Below, in pieces: positions 6,873 to 15,599 of a DNA stretch of 64,000 nt (position 1 is the stretch's first letter; each line of letters begins with the position of its first letter). The translations under genes were made by a program, and so were the position numbers. The stretch spans positions 1-64,000 of the forward strand of contig NZ_JAKIHP010000002.1 of the NCBI RefSeq assembly GCF_021608265.1. Reading direction: 5' to 3'. The notes below the pieces were generated by a model. It saw only the letters and a program-made list of their open reading frames with translations. It was not told the origin of the DNA and made no database searches. The DNA comes from Flavobacterium wongokense (GTDB lineage Bacteria; Bacteroidota; Bacteroidia; Flavobacteriales; Flavobacteriaceae).

Positions 6873-6874
6873 GA

Positions 6875-8422
6875 TTATTCTTTTATGAATTTTGATTGGT
6901 ATTTATTTGCTCCTGAAAATGCCTGTATAAAATACATGCCAATCGATAAGTTTCCAATATCGATCTGATTGATTCTTTCGGTTTGTGTGATAATAATTTT
7001 GCCTGTCAAATCTGTGATAATGCATTTATCCATAATAGCATTGTCGGGTGACTCAAATTTGATAATATCCTTACCCGGATTTGGATAGATTGCCAATTGA
7101 TAAGGGTTAAATTCATTCATTGATAAACTGTCTGCTGATAATTTTGCTACAAACGCATCAGCCCCGCCACCATGAAAACCAGGGAAAGTTGTACTTGTGA
7201 CAATATTACCGGATAGTATATAACCATTATCATTTGTCTGGTCCAAATAATGGGCATAAGTATAGGCATCGCTTCTGCCTACTGATTTTTGCCAAAGGAT
7301 ATTTCCGTTTTGAGCATTAAGCTTAACTACCCATATATCGCCCATCCCATTAAAATCGGCGACATCGCCGGTAGCTGATGAAACTGAAGTAGAAAAAACG
7401 TAATTGCCATCGTTCGCCTGCATAATATTTCCAAATTGAACAGATGCGCCATTATTGCCATAAGTCCTTGCCCATAATACCGTTCCTGCAGCGTCTAATT
7501 TTAGTATGCCGTTATATCCATTTCCATTGCTGGGAAAAGGAGCTGTGTGGTTTGCGCTGCCCAGAATTATATACTCACCGCTGGAAGTAGTATTTATTTT
7601 GTAGCCTTCGCTACCGCCCTGCATTATTCTTTGCCACTGAATCGTACCTGTACTACTAATTTTAACTACCCACATATTGGTGTAGGTATTTGATGCCTGA
7701 AGACCCAACAAGTCTCCATCTGTTGATTTAGAGCCTCCTGTAAAAACATAACCGCCATCGGCCGATAGGGTTATAGATCTTCCATAATCATAATTGGAAC
7801 CTCCATAGGTTTTTTGCCATTCTATGATTCCGGTGGCACTCAATTTTACAACCCAGGCGTCATTGTAGGTTCCATGTAACCCAGAAACATCAAAATTATT
7901 ACTTATTGTACTTCCAATTACAATATAACCGCCGTCTGGAGTCTGCTTAATGTCTCTGGCTACTTCATTTAAAGAACCGCCCAGGGCTTTCTGCCATTCA
8001 AGATTCCCTGTGCTTGAGATTTTTATGACCCAAAAATCTTCTCTGTAATCATTACTATGAACTCCGGTAACATCGCCATCGTTTGGATAAGTAGCATATC
8101 CTGCTATAATATATCCTCCGTCAGTGGTTTGGGCAATACTATATATTTCTTCATCGCCCGTTCCTCCAAAGGTCTTTTGCCACTGTATCGTTCCGTCTGC
8201 GGCTAGCTTTACTACCCAAAAATCTTCAATAGTTCCGTGTAACCCCGAGACTTGTCCATCATTGGAAAAAGTATAGGCTCCAACAATATAACCTCCGTCA
8301 GAAGTATGCTTTATACATCGTGCTTCATCCGCTTTTGACCCGCCAAAGTATTTTTGCCATTCTAATGTAGGTGCCTGTGCGAAGCAATTAATGGAAAATA
8401 ATAATAATAGAATTTTTTTCAT
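6875..8422 (-). CDS. Secreted T9SS type A protein with repeated DGGY propeller motifs
   Basis: The 515-residue product has a signal peptide (MKKILLLLFSINCFAQ) and about seven repeats of roughly 55 residues containing TIQWQKTFGG and DGGYIIAG, likely beta-propeller blades. It ends with a type A sorting domain: LAIYPNPGKDIIKF, then GKIIITQ and GMYFIQAF. It should be exported and anchored or released at the cell surface. Oddly it lies inside a cytoplasmic catabolic operon, 2 bases before the thioesterase and 9 bases after the glutamate-synthase-like gene. It may help bind the substrate outside, or may have been inserted without a functional link. Confidence 0.85.
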   Translation of the reverse strand: MKKILLLLFSINCFAQAPTLEWQKYFGGSKADEARCIKHTSDGGYIVGAYTFSNDGQVSGLHGTIEDFWVVKLAADGTIQWQKTFGGTGDEEIYSIAQTTDGGYIIAGYATYPNDGDVTGVHSNDYREDFWVIKISSTGNLEWQKALGGSLNEVARDIKQTPDGGYIVIGSTISNNFDVSGLHGTYNDAWVVKLSATGIIEWQKTYGGSNYDYGRSITLSADGGYVFTGGSKSTDGDLLGLQASNTYTNMWVVKISSTGTIQWQRIMQGGSEGYKINTTSSGEYIILGSANHTAPFPSNGNGYNGILKLDAAGTVLWARTYGNNGASVQFGNIMQANDGNYVFSTSVSSATGDVADFNGMGDIWVVKLNAQNGNILWQKSVGRSDAYTYAHYLDQTNDNGYILSGNIVTSTTFPGFHGGGADAFVAKLSADSLSMNEFNPYQLAIYPNPGKDIIKFESPDNAIMDKCIITDLTGKIIITQTERINQIDIGNLSIGMYFIQAFSGANKYQSKFIKE

Positions 8423-8431
8423 TGGATTAGA

Positions 8432-10012
8432 TTAGAATTTAGATGTGCTGGCTTTCTTCCAAAAGTACAAAAAATCCTTTGGAACGCTCTCTTCATTCAG
8501 CAAACTTCCTTTGACCAATTCGGGATAAATTTCGGAAAATGTCCTAACCTGAGTGCGGTCAATTCGTGTGCTCACGACATCGCGGGTAACATCATCTGGA
8601 TGTGCCAAACCGGCTGAAGCCATCAAATCCATGGCGCTTTTTACCGTTTCTTTCTGGAAACGTGCTACACGGATGCTTTTTTCTTCGGGAACGAGGCCTT
8701 TCATCAAATGGGGATCCTGTGTTGCCACTCCGGTTGGACAGGTATTCGCATGGCATTCCAACGCCTGGATGCAGCCTAAAGCAAACATCATTCCGCGTGC
8801 CGAATTGCATAAGTCGGCGCCAATTGATAGGTTTTTGATGATGTCAAAACCTGTGATGACCTTTCCGCTGCAGATGATTTTGATTTGGTCTTTGATTCCG
8901 AAACCGTTTAATGCATCATAAACAAACGCCAAAGCTTCACGCAAAGGCATTCCAACGTGGTCTGAATATTCCTGTGGTGCTGCTCCGGTTCCGCCTTCGC
9001 CACCGTCGACCGTTATAAAATCCAAATAGGTATTGGTTGCTATCATTGCTTTGCAGATGGACAGGAATTCCGATTTGTTTCCGATGCAGATTTTCATTCC
9101 AATAGGTTTTCCGCCTGAGCCTTTGCGCAGTAATTTTACAAAATCCATTAGTTCCAATGGTGTTGTGAATGCGGAATGGGTAGGAGGAGAGACCACGTCT
9201 TTCCCTTTTGAAACCAAACGTATTGCTGCGATTTCATCGGTTACTTTTTCTTTGGGTAGGATTCCGCCATGGCCTGGTTTAGCGCCTTGGGAAAATTTGA
9301 TTTCTATCATTTTTACGTTGGGCAAAATTGCTCTTTCCACAAAGGCGTCATAATTAAATGTCCCATCTTCATTGCGGCAGCTGAAATAACCGGTTCCAAT
9401 ATTCCAAACGACATCGCCACCCTGCAAATGATACGGAGACAATCCGCCTTCGCCGGTATTATGGTAGAATTTTCCCATTTTGGCTCCGTTGTTTAAAGCC
9501 AGTATGGCATTTTTGCTCAATGAACCAAAACTCATGGCGCTGATGTTGAACAAACTCGCCTCATAGGGTTTGTCGCATTGCGAAGAACCAATCCGTACGC
9601 GTGGATTATCATTTACATTTGAAAAGGAAATAGCCCTAATGCTGTGGTTTATCCATTCATAACCTTCGTCATACACATTGAGCTGCGTCCCGAATGGCAT
9701 GGTGTCGTTTTCCTTTTTGCTTCGTTGGTAGACCAGGCTTCGCTGTAAACGGTTGAATGGTTTGCCATCGGTATCCGTTTCGACAAAATACTGACGGATT
9801 TCAGGGCCTATGGATTCCAACAAATAACGCATCCTGCCCAAAAGCGGGAAGTTCCTGCGGATGCTTTTTTTGGATTGGAACATATCATACAATCCCATGG
9901 CAATTAGTGGAATTATAATCAATAATAAGAAACTGAATTTCAAATTGACATACATCAGCATGCCGATTATGGCGAGTGATGTTATTGCAAAAAGGACAAA
10001 TGCTTTTCTCAT
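8432..10012 (-). CDS. FMN-binding glutamate synthase family protein (membrane-anchored GltS-like domain)
   Basis: The 526-residue protein starts with two hydrophobic segments (about 4-24 and 26-44), then a glutamate-synthase central and FMN domain: ISAMSFGSLS, GEGGLSPYH, SQGAKPGHGG, TVDGGEGGTGAAP. A 3Fe-4S site with spacing C-x5-C-x4-C is seen in CIQALECHANTC. It lacks the glutaminase domain of full GOGAT, so it would need ammonia or another amino donor; the physiological reaction of this stand-alone family is not settled. The 4-base overlap with the CoA ligase gene binds it to the aromatic operon, where it might capture ammonia released from a nitrogen-containing substrate. That link is inference. 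Confidence 0.85.
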   Translation of the reverse strand: MRKAFVLFAITSLAIIGMLMYVNLKFSFLLLIIIPLIAMGLYDMFQSKKSIRRNFPLLGRMRYLLESIGPEIRQYFVETDTDGKPFNRLQRSLVYQRSKKENDTMPFGTQLNVYDEGYEWINHSIRAISFSNVNDNPRVRIGSSQCDKPYEASLFNISAMSFGSLSKNAILALNNGAKMGKFYHNTGEGGLSPYHLQGGDVVWNIGTGYFSCRNEDGTFNYDAFVERAILPNVKMIEIKFSQGAKPGHGGILPKEKVTDEIAAIRLVSKGKDVVSPPTHSAFTTPLELMDFVKLLRKGSGGKPIGMKICIGNKSEFLSICKAMIATNTYLDFITVDGGEGGTGAAPQEYSDHVGMPLREALAFVYDALNGFGIKDQIKIICSGKVITGFDIIKNLSIGADLCNSARGMMFALGCIQALECHANTCPTGVATQDPHLMKGLVPEEKSIRVARFQKETVKSAMDLMASAGLAHPDDVTRDVVSTRIDRTQVRTFSEIYPELVKGSLLNEESVPKDFLYFWKKASTSKF

Positions 10013-11595
10013 GATTTTAATTTGAATCGTTGTATTTTTCCCGTTTCCGTTTTGGGTAAAGCTTCGGTAAAATAAATAACCCTAGGGTATTTATATGGAG
10101 CTGCTACTTCCTTGAACCAGTGTTGTATATGGTTTTTCATGTTGTCTGTGGCTTTACCTTTTTCTTTCAGTACAATGTGCGCACAAACGAGCATTCCACG
10201 TTCCTCATCAGGTAAGCCGACTACCGCGCATTCCAATATATCTTCGTGTGTTAAAAGTACGCTTTCTACTTCAATCGCAGCGATATTGTAACCCGAAGAA
10301 ATGATCATATCGTCACCACGGGCGACAAACCAAAAATGACCCTCTTTATCCTGACGGAAAATATCACCGGTAATGTTCCAGCCGTTTTCAACATATTCTT
10401 TCTGCTTTTCAATGCGGTTTAAATATTTACAGCCGGTCACACCACGGACAGCCAATCTTCCCGGTTCGTTTGTTGGGACATCATTTCCGTTTTTGTCAAT
10501 GATTTTGGCTTCGTAACCTGTGACTGCAACTCCGGTTGCGCCAGGTTTCATGTTTTCAGTATTGGATGAAATGAAAATGTGGAGCATTTCTGTCGAACCA
10601 ATCCCGTCAATAATTTTCAAACCTGTGGCGTCGTACCAATCCTGCCAAACCTTTAACGGTAGGGTTTCTCCGGCTGAGACACATTTGCGTAAGCTGGAAA
10701 CATCAAACTCCTTTACTTTGGAGGTTATCACGCGCCAGGCTGTTGGTGCAGTAAAGCAAATCGTGATTTTATGCTCCTGGATTGCCTGTAAAAGCATATC
10801 CGGTGTTGGTTTTTCTATCAAAAAGGTGGAAGCGCCAAAATACATTGGAAACAAAACCAATCCGCCCAAACCAAAGGTAAAACCTAATGGCGGGCTTCCG
10901 GTAAAAATATCTTTTTGTGTTGGTTGTAATGAATAAGGGGGAAATGCTTCGCAAATGTTCAGGATGTCTTTGTGGTAATGCGAGGTCATTTTTGGCAAAC
11001 CGGTTGTTCCTGAGGTAAAGCCAATTAAAGCAATCGAATCTGATTTTGAATGATAATTGGTAAACGTTTTTGGCTTCGACTGCATTAAGGTTTCCAATTC
11101 ATCATAAAAAGAAATCCTTTTAATGAACTCCGATTTTACGAGATTCATTTCATCCTGCAATCCTTTTTCACATAAGGCATGAGAGATTTCGGCACAGTCA
11201 ATTATAGTGGTTAATTCCTTTGAGCGAAGTAAGGGCATTGTGGCTACTACAATTCCGCCGGCCTTTAAAATGGCAAACCAACAGGCAACCATCATCGGAT
11301 TATTAGCGGAACGAATCAATACGCGGTTTCCCGATTGCAATCCCAAATCATCAACCAAAACATGTGCAAGCTGATTGGCTTTTTCGTATAAATCATTGTA
11401 AGTCCATACTGTTTCAAAAGTCCGGATGCAGGGATTACTGCCTCGTCCTTCCTTAATGTGATTATCAAGCAAAGCATCGACACAATTCAGCATTTCAGGA
11501 TGGGTGAACTGAGGCAAATCCAGAAAAACATAATCGGGCTGTAAGTCAGATGCGGGTAAATGTTCGTGCGCGAAATTGTCGGTGTAATGTTTCAT
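10009..11595 (-). CDS. Aryl-CoA ligase, 2-aminobenzoate-CoA ligase-like (AMP-binding)
   Basis: This ANL-family enzyme makes an aryl-CoA through an aryl-AMP. The 528-residue protein has the P-loop IGFTSGTTGLPKM (191-203), the GIGSTEM motif, VARGDDMIISSGYNI and the C-terminal lysine in LPKTETGKIQRF. From memory, FDLPQF-like and NCVDALLDNHI segments near the start and VLIRSANNPMMVACW resemble 2-aminobenzoate-CoA ligases more than acetyl-CoA synthetases. It would activate anthranilate or salicylate in the cytoplasm as the first pathway step. Both ends overlap neighbouring genes by 4 bases (glutamate synthase-like and hydroxylase). Confidence 0.85.
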   Translation of the reverse strand: MKHYTDNFAHEHLPASDLQPDYVFLDLPQFTHPEMLNCVDALLDNHIKEGRGSNPCIRTFETVWTYNDLYEKANQLAHVLVDDLGLQSGNRVLIRSANNPMMVACWFAILKAGGIVVATMPLLRSKELTTIIDCAEISHALCEKGLQDEMNLVKSEFIKRISFYDELETLMQSKPKTFTNYHSKSDSIALIGFTSGTTGLPKMTSHYHKDILNICEAFPPYSLQPTQKDIFTGSPPLGFTFGLGGLVLFPMYFGASTFLIEKPTPDMLLQAIQEHKITICFTAPTAWRVITSKVKEFDVSSLRKCVSAGETLPLKVWQDWYDATGLKIIDGIGSTEMLHIFISSNTENMKPGATGVAVTGYEAKIIDKNGNDVPTNEPGRLAVRGVTGCKYLNRIEKQKEYVENGWNITGDIFRQDKEGHFWFVARGDDMIISSGYNIAAIEVESVLLTHEDILECAVVGLPDEERGMLVCAHIVLKEKGKATDNMKNHIQHWFKEVAAPYKYPRVIYFTEALPKTETGKIQRFKLKS

Positions 11596-13895
11596 GATTT
11601 CTTATTACTCTTCGGTTTCAATGCTTTTTTCATGCCTTCGGTTTGTTTTCTTTCGGATGCCTTTAGCGGATATAAATGGGAGATTCCCATTTTGTATTGA
11701 TTAGGGATGTCATTGGTTTCAAACTGCTCATAAGCCTGCGCGTTGCGGACAAAATTCGCGTCGAGCAATAATGGCCTGCCCAATGCCACTAAATCGGCTC
11801 TTCCGTTTAGGATTATGGTATTGATTTGATCAATGTCCTGGATGTAGCCTGTCGTAATGGTTGGGATATGGACTGTATTGCGTACCAAATCAGAAAAAGG
11901 CGTCTGCCACATCCTTCCTGTTTGAGGCTTTTGTCCAGCGACGGTATTTCCTGTGGAAACGTTTATAATGTCGGCACCAGCATTTTTAAAAGCAGCTGCA
12001 ATCGATAGGACATCATCTTCAGAAATTCCGTTTTCTGCCCAATCTGATGCTGAAATACGGACTGAAATTGGTTTCTCTTTTGGGAAAGCATTTCTCATTT
12101 CATTAAAAACGCGCAATGGAAATTTCAATCTGTTTTCGATTCTTCCGCCAAATTCGTCTGTTCGGATATTGGTTAAGGGCGATAAAAAGGAAGCCAGTAA
12201 AAATCCATGATGCGCTTGTAATTCAATCATATCGAAACCAGCATCATGGGCATTTTTTGCAGCCTGGACAAACTGGTTTGTGATCAAATCCATATCGGCT
12301 AAATCCATTTCTTTTGGAACCGCAAAAATTTCATTAAACGCTATTGGCGAAGCTGAAATCAATTCCCATGGGTTTTGCATCGCTTCGGTTTCCCAAGGTC
12401 TTTTTGCTGCTCCTTTTCTTCCGGAATGTCCCAATTGGATTCCGATTTTTGTTTGTGTATTTTTATGGATAAAATCCGTTATAGATTTCCATTTAAGTAT
12501 TTGTTCCTGAGTGTAAATGCCTGTGCAACCTAAAGTGATTCGGCCTGTTTCGGAAACGGCAGTCATCTCGGCTATAATTAGCCCAACACCACCAGTTGCA
12601 CGGCTTCCGTAATGTACCAAATGCCAGTCGTTGACCACTCCGTTTTCGGCGGAATATTGCCCCATTGCAGACATAACTATTCGGTTTGATAAAGTCATAT
12701 TGCGTAAGCTAAATTGTGTAAATGCCGCCGAAGTTGAATTTTGAATTTTAAATTTTGAATTTTGAATTTCCAAAAACTCGTTCAGGACTTTATCCGTAAA
12801 CGATTTATCACGTAGGCGCAGGTTTTCATAAGTTACTTTTTTGGCTCTAGTCATGCAACCGAAAGCAAACTGATAAAAGGAATGTTGGTTGTTCCGGTCC
12901 ATGTTTTCAAACCAATCTAATGAAACCAAAGCAGCATGCTGAATCATTTCAACCGTATTCCGGCGTGTTTTGTCATATTGCTCAAAAGCTGCGGGAACAT
13001 TTGTTGGATTTGCAATTACTGCATCTGACAAACCAATGGCTGAATCCATTGCCAGTTTTGTTCCCGAACCAATGGAGAAATGCGCTGTGGCTTTGGCATC
13101 GCCTAATAGAACAATATTGTTGTGATACCATTTTTCGTTGGTTATATGCGGGAATTGGCGCCAATGCGATTTGTTTGAAATCAGTCCGTGGCCATCCAAT
13201 TCTTCCTTGAATATTCCGGAAATTTTGGCAATGGTATCTTCTTCGTTAGTGACTTCAAATCCGTGTTTCTGCCAGGTTTCGTCGCTGCATTCAAAAATCC
13301 AGGTACTCATTCCCGGTTGGTATTGATAGGTGTGGGCCACAATCAATCCGTGAGGAGTAGTTCGAAAAAAATAGGTAAAAGCGTCTAACGGTTTTGTAGA
13401 ACCCAGCCAGACGAAGCGGTTTTTCTTTAGTGAAATTTTGGTTCCAAAATCGGATGCATATTGATTTCTTATGGTGCTTGCAATTCCGTCACAGGCCACG
13501 ATGATGTCTGAATCCTTAAACTGACTGACATCTTCAATGTTTTGTTCAAAATGAAGATTGACACCTTCTTCCGTGCATCGTTGCTGGAGTAGCTGCAATA
13601 ATTTTTTTCGGGAACAGCCACAGAATCCGTTTCCTGCGATGCTTACAGTTTGTCCGTCACGCGCAATGATGATGTCGTCCCAATAGGCAAAATTGCTTCG
13701 GATTAGTTCGTACGATTTTAAATCACGCGAAAGGAATTCGCCCAAAGTTTCATCCGAAAACACAACGCCAAATCCGAAACTATCATCGGCCTTGTTGCGT
13801 TCGTAGACATCAATCTGGCAATTGGGCATTGCTTTTTTGGTGAGTATTGAAAAGTATAATCCGCCAGGGCCACCGCCAATTACTGATATTCGCAT
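11592..13895 (-). CDS. Bifunctional aryl-CoA 5-hydroxylase/oxidoreductase (FAD monooxygenase fused to OYE-like reductase)
   Basis: The 767-residue protein joins two enzymes. Residues 1 to about 370 form an FAD aromatic hydroxylase: GGGPGG (7-12), the DG-type motif ACDGIAS and GDAKATAHFSIGSG. Residues about 390-740 form an old-yellow-enzyme barrel: NRIVMSAMGQYS, HYGSRATGGVGLIIAE, QLGHSGRKG and LQAHHGFLLASFLSP. The layout matches 2-aminobenzoyl-CoA monooxygenase/reductase and proteins named salicylyl-CoA 5-hydroxylase/oxidoreductase. It would hydroxylate the CoA ester para to the amino or hydroxy group. The linker (about 375-388) is encoded by a simple AT repeat. It overlaps the ligase gene by 4 bases. 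The role of the reductase half is uncertain, as the ring must stay aromatic for the dioxygenase. Confidence 0.85.
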   Translation of the reverse strand: MRISVIGGGPGGLYFSILTKKAMPNCQIDVYERNKADDSFGFGVVFSDETLGEFLSRDLKSYELIRSNFAYWDDIIIARDGQTVSIAGNGFCGCSRKKLLQLLQQRCTEEGVNLHFEQNIEDVSQFKDSDIIVACDGIASTIRNQYASDFGTKISLKKNRFVWLGSTKPLDAFTYFFRTTPHGLIVAHTYQYQPGMSTWIFECSDETWQKHGFEVTNEEDTIAKISGIFKEELDGHGLISNKSHWRQFPHITNEKWYHNNIVLLGDAKATAHFSIGSGTKLAMDSAIGLSDAVIANPTNVPAAFEQYDKTRRNTVEMIQHAALVSLDWFENMDRNNQHSFYQFAFGCMTRAKKVTYENLRLRDKSFTDKVLNEFLEIQNSKFKIQNSTSAAFTQFSLRNMTLSNRIVMSAMGQYSAENGVVNDWHLVHYGSRATGGVGLIIAEMTAVSETGRITLGCTGIYTQEQILKWKSITDFIHKNTQTKIGIQLGHSGRKGAAKRPWETEAMQNPWELISASPIAFNEIFAVPKEMDLADMDLITNQFVQAAKNAHDAGFDMIELQAHHGFLLASFLSPLTNIRTDEFGGRIENRLKFPLRVFNEMRNAFPKEKPISVRISASDWAENGISEDDVLSIAAAFKNAGADIINVSTGNTVAGQKPQTGRMWQTPFSDLVRNTVHIPTITTGYIQDIDQINTIILNGRADLVALGRPLLLDANFVRNAQAYEQFETNDIPNQYKMGISHLYPLKASERKQTEGMKKALKPKSNKKS
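12734..12772. repeat. In-gene AT-rich repeat at the hydroxylase-reductase junction
   Basis: TTGAATTTTGAATTT and close variants repeat about four times. Translated on the minus strand they give the linker EIQNSKFKIQNST between the two domains. Nothing similar occurs elsewhere in the gene. Confidence 0.75.
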
Positions 13896-13897
13896 AA

Positions 13898-14350
13898 TTA
13901 TTTTTTCATAAAATCAAAGGAACCTTTTCTGAGGTTGATTCCAAATTCGATATAGGCTTTAAGGCACGACAGGAAATTGGACCAGCCAAAGGAATTACCG
14001 GACAGCCATTTGAGTCCGGCTTCATTGTTCTCCATGCTTTTTTCAGAGATTTTTACCAAGGTAAAATTATCGCCAACGGTAGAAAGTCTTATTTCAACCA
14101 AGAGGTCTTTTCCGCTGTTTTCCCAATAGAAGGAAATTAGGCTTTGTTCGGCCTTGACCACTTTTACCGGAACTTCCATGTCAAATTCGGGGAATTTCCA
14201 GACAAGGTTTTTGCCTTCTTCCATTCTGCCGGTACTTTGTGAGATGAAATAATTGCACATTTTTTCCGGGTTGGCAATGGCTTCAAAAACTTCGTTGATT
14301 GGTTTTGAAATCTGCATTGCAACATTTATTTCTAATACATCCGTTTTCAT
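13898..14350 (-). CDS. SRPBCC (AHSA1-type) domain protein
   Basis: The 150-residue protein has the START-like ligand-binding pattern: MQISKPINEVFEAIANPEKM near the start, a central VWKFPEFDMEVPVKV strand region, and a C-terminal helix with SGNSFGWSNFLSCLKAYIEF typical of AHSA1/polyketide-cyclase relatives. Such proteins bind small hydrophobic molecules or act as chaperone-like cofactors. It is cytoplasmic. The gene sits between the flavin reductase (1 base) and hydroxylase (2 bases) genes, so it is coexpressed with the upper pathway and could bind the aromatic substrate. No enzymatic residues are evident, and the function is unknown. Confidence 0.75.
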   Translation of the reverse strand: MKTDVLEINVAMQISKPINEVFEAIANPEKMCNYFISQSTGRMEEGKNLVWKFPEFDMEVPVKVVKAEQSLISFYWENSGKDLLVEIRLSTVGDNFTLVKISEKSMENNEAGLKWLSGNSFGWSNFLSCLKAYIEFGINLRKGSFDFMKK

Positions 14351-14351
14351 A

Positions 14352-14957
14352 TTAGTTTCTTTTTACAGAGAAAAGCTCTCCAATTTTTGCATAATGCGAT
14401 CCTGCCAATCGGGAAACTGGCCTGTAATTTTCGAGATTGATTTTGTAATTGTCCAATAAAACATTTTCATCAAAATGCATCATTACAATACGGCCAATCA
14501 CTACGCAAGCGCCACCATGTTTGTGTCCTTCCAGGAAATAGTGATGTACCAGTTCGCATTCGAGTGTGATTGGACTTTCCTTTACACGCATGGGTTTTAC
14601 TTTCTGCGACGCGATGGGAGTGACTCCGGCCAATTCAAATTCGTCTATATCGGAATGAACTGCCTGCGCAGTCATATTCATTTGTTCGACCAACTCTTCG
14701 GTAACCATATTCACTACAAATTGTTTGGTAGCCAGTACATTGTTGAGCGTATCCTTGTTGGAATCGTTTCCTCTTCCTGTTGAAAACATTACGTGTGGCG
14801 GATCATCGCCAACAGCATTGAAATAGGAGAAAGGGGCAAGATTGTTAATTCCGTTTTCACTGACACTTGAAATCCAGCCAATGGGCCTTGGGATGATTGT
14901 GCCTGTTAAGAGTTTGTAAACGGCAGTATGTTCTAATTCGTTTGGGTCAAATTGCAT
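14352..14957 (-). CDS. Flavin reductase-like FMN-binding protein
   Basis: The 201-residue protein belongs to the DIM6/NTAB split-barrel family: KLLTGTIIPRPIGWISS, NLAPFSYFNAVGDDPP and TLNNVLATKQFVVN form the FMN-binding fold. Members either reduce flavin for a partner oxygenase or act as flavoredoxins. It is the first gene of the 13-gene catabolic operon. The FAD hydroxylase downstream is of the kind that reduces its own flavin, so this protein may instead serve another redox step. The leader carries dispersed repeat C, and no clear -7/-33 promoter was found in the 100 bases upstream. Confidence 0.82.
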   Translation of the reverse strand: MQFDPNELEHTAVYKLLTGTIIPRPIGWISSVSENGINNLAPFSYFNAVGDDPPHVMFSTGRGNDSNKDTLNNVLATKQFVVNMVTEELVEQMNMTAQAVHSDIDEFELAGVTPIASQKVKPMRVKESPITLECELVHHYFLEGHKHGGACVVIGRIVMMHFDENVLLDNYKINLENYRPVSRLAGSHYAKIGELFSVKRN

Positions 14958-14969
14958 GTTATTCCTTTA

Positions 14970-15013
14970 TTTTGGAGCGCTCCATACAGCTGGGCAGCGC
15001 CTCTTGTGTTCGG
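14970..15013. repeat. Dispersed repeat, copy C, in the leader of the catabolic operon
   Basis: GCGCTCCATACAGCTGGGCA followed by GCGCCTC matches copy A at 1508-1534. It includes the small palindrome GGAGCGCTCC. It lies 13-56 bases before the first start codon of the operon, so it would be in the 5' untranslated RNA. Confidence 0.6.
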
Positions 15014-15057
15014 TACACAAAATAACAAAAAAAAGCCGAATTATTATACTGATTTAT

Positions 15058-15492
15058 TTAGCCCAGATAAAGAAATTCCTTGTCCGTTGGATTAAAGTTT
15101 TCCCAGTCAATCGATAATACATAATTGATGGCTTTTCTGAGTGCACCCACAGATGCTGGTTTGCGAATATAAAGATTGGCTCCCATTTTTTTACACAATT
15201 CAATATCTGCCGGATTGCTTGAGGTTGTAAAAATCACTACAGGAACATTTTCAATGTTGGCTGATGCTTTGATTTCACGCAGGACATCAAAACCCGACTT
15301 GACGGGCATGTTCAGGTCAAGGAAAATAACAGAGGCGCGTGGTGGCGGATTGTGAAGGGATTTTAGTAGTTTATCTCCTTCTTCAAACAGGCAAACGGGT
15401 TTGTCTATTTCCAATAGTGCTTCCTTAAAAAAATCCAGGTCATCTACATCGTCATCGGCATAAAAAATCGAAGTTAGTTGCTGTTCTTCCAT
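15058..15492 (-). CDS. Single-domain response regulator
   Basis: The 144-residue protein is a CheY-like receiver only. The acidic pocket is YADDDVDD (about 11-18), the phosphoacceptor is Asp59 in VIFLDLNMP, Thr90 lies in IFTTSS and the conserved Lys111 is in YIRKPA. No output domain is attached, so it would act through protein contacts or phosphotransfer. The gene follows the large PAS kinase gene on the same strand after about 107 bases, so the pair is probably cognate. The catabolic operon starts 100 bases further on; a regulatory link to it is possible but not shown, as this protein cannot bind DNA by itself. Confidence 0.9.
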   Translation of the reverse strand: MEEQQLTSIFYADDDVDDLDFFKEALLEIDKPVCLFEEGDKLLKSLHNPPPRASVIFLDLNMPVKSGFDVLREIKASANIENVPVVIFTTSSNPADIELCKKMGANLYIRKPASVGALRKAINYVLSIDWENFNPTDKEFLYLG

Positions 15493-15599
15493 TATGCAAA
15501 ATTCGCAGTTAATTGTGGTTATAAGTGGTGAAGATACGCATTAAATAGCCATTAATCGCATTTCGTAAGGTTTAATTTTTGGTTTTCTTTAACAGTTGC

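Noticed and set aside
11592-13895. Hydroxylase-reductase as two genes fused by an assembly error
   Set aside because: The same two-domain order and length are known for aminobenzoyl-CoA monooxygenase/reductase, and the frame is open throughout.
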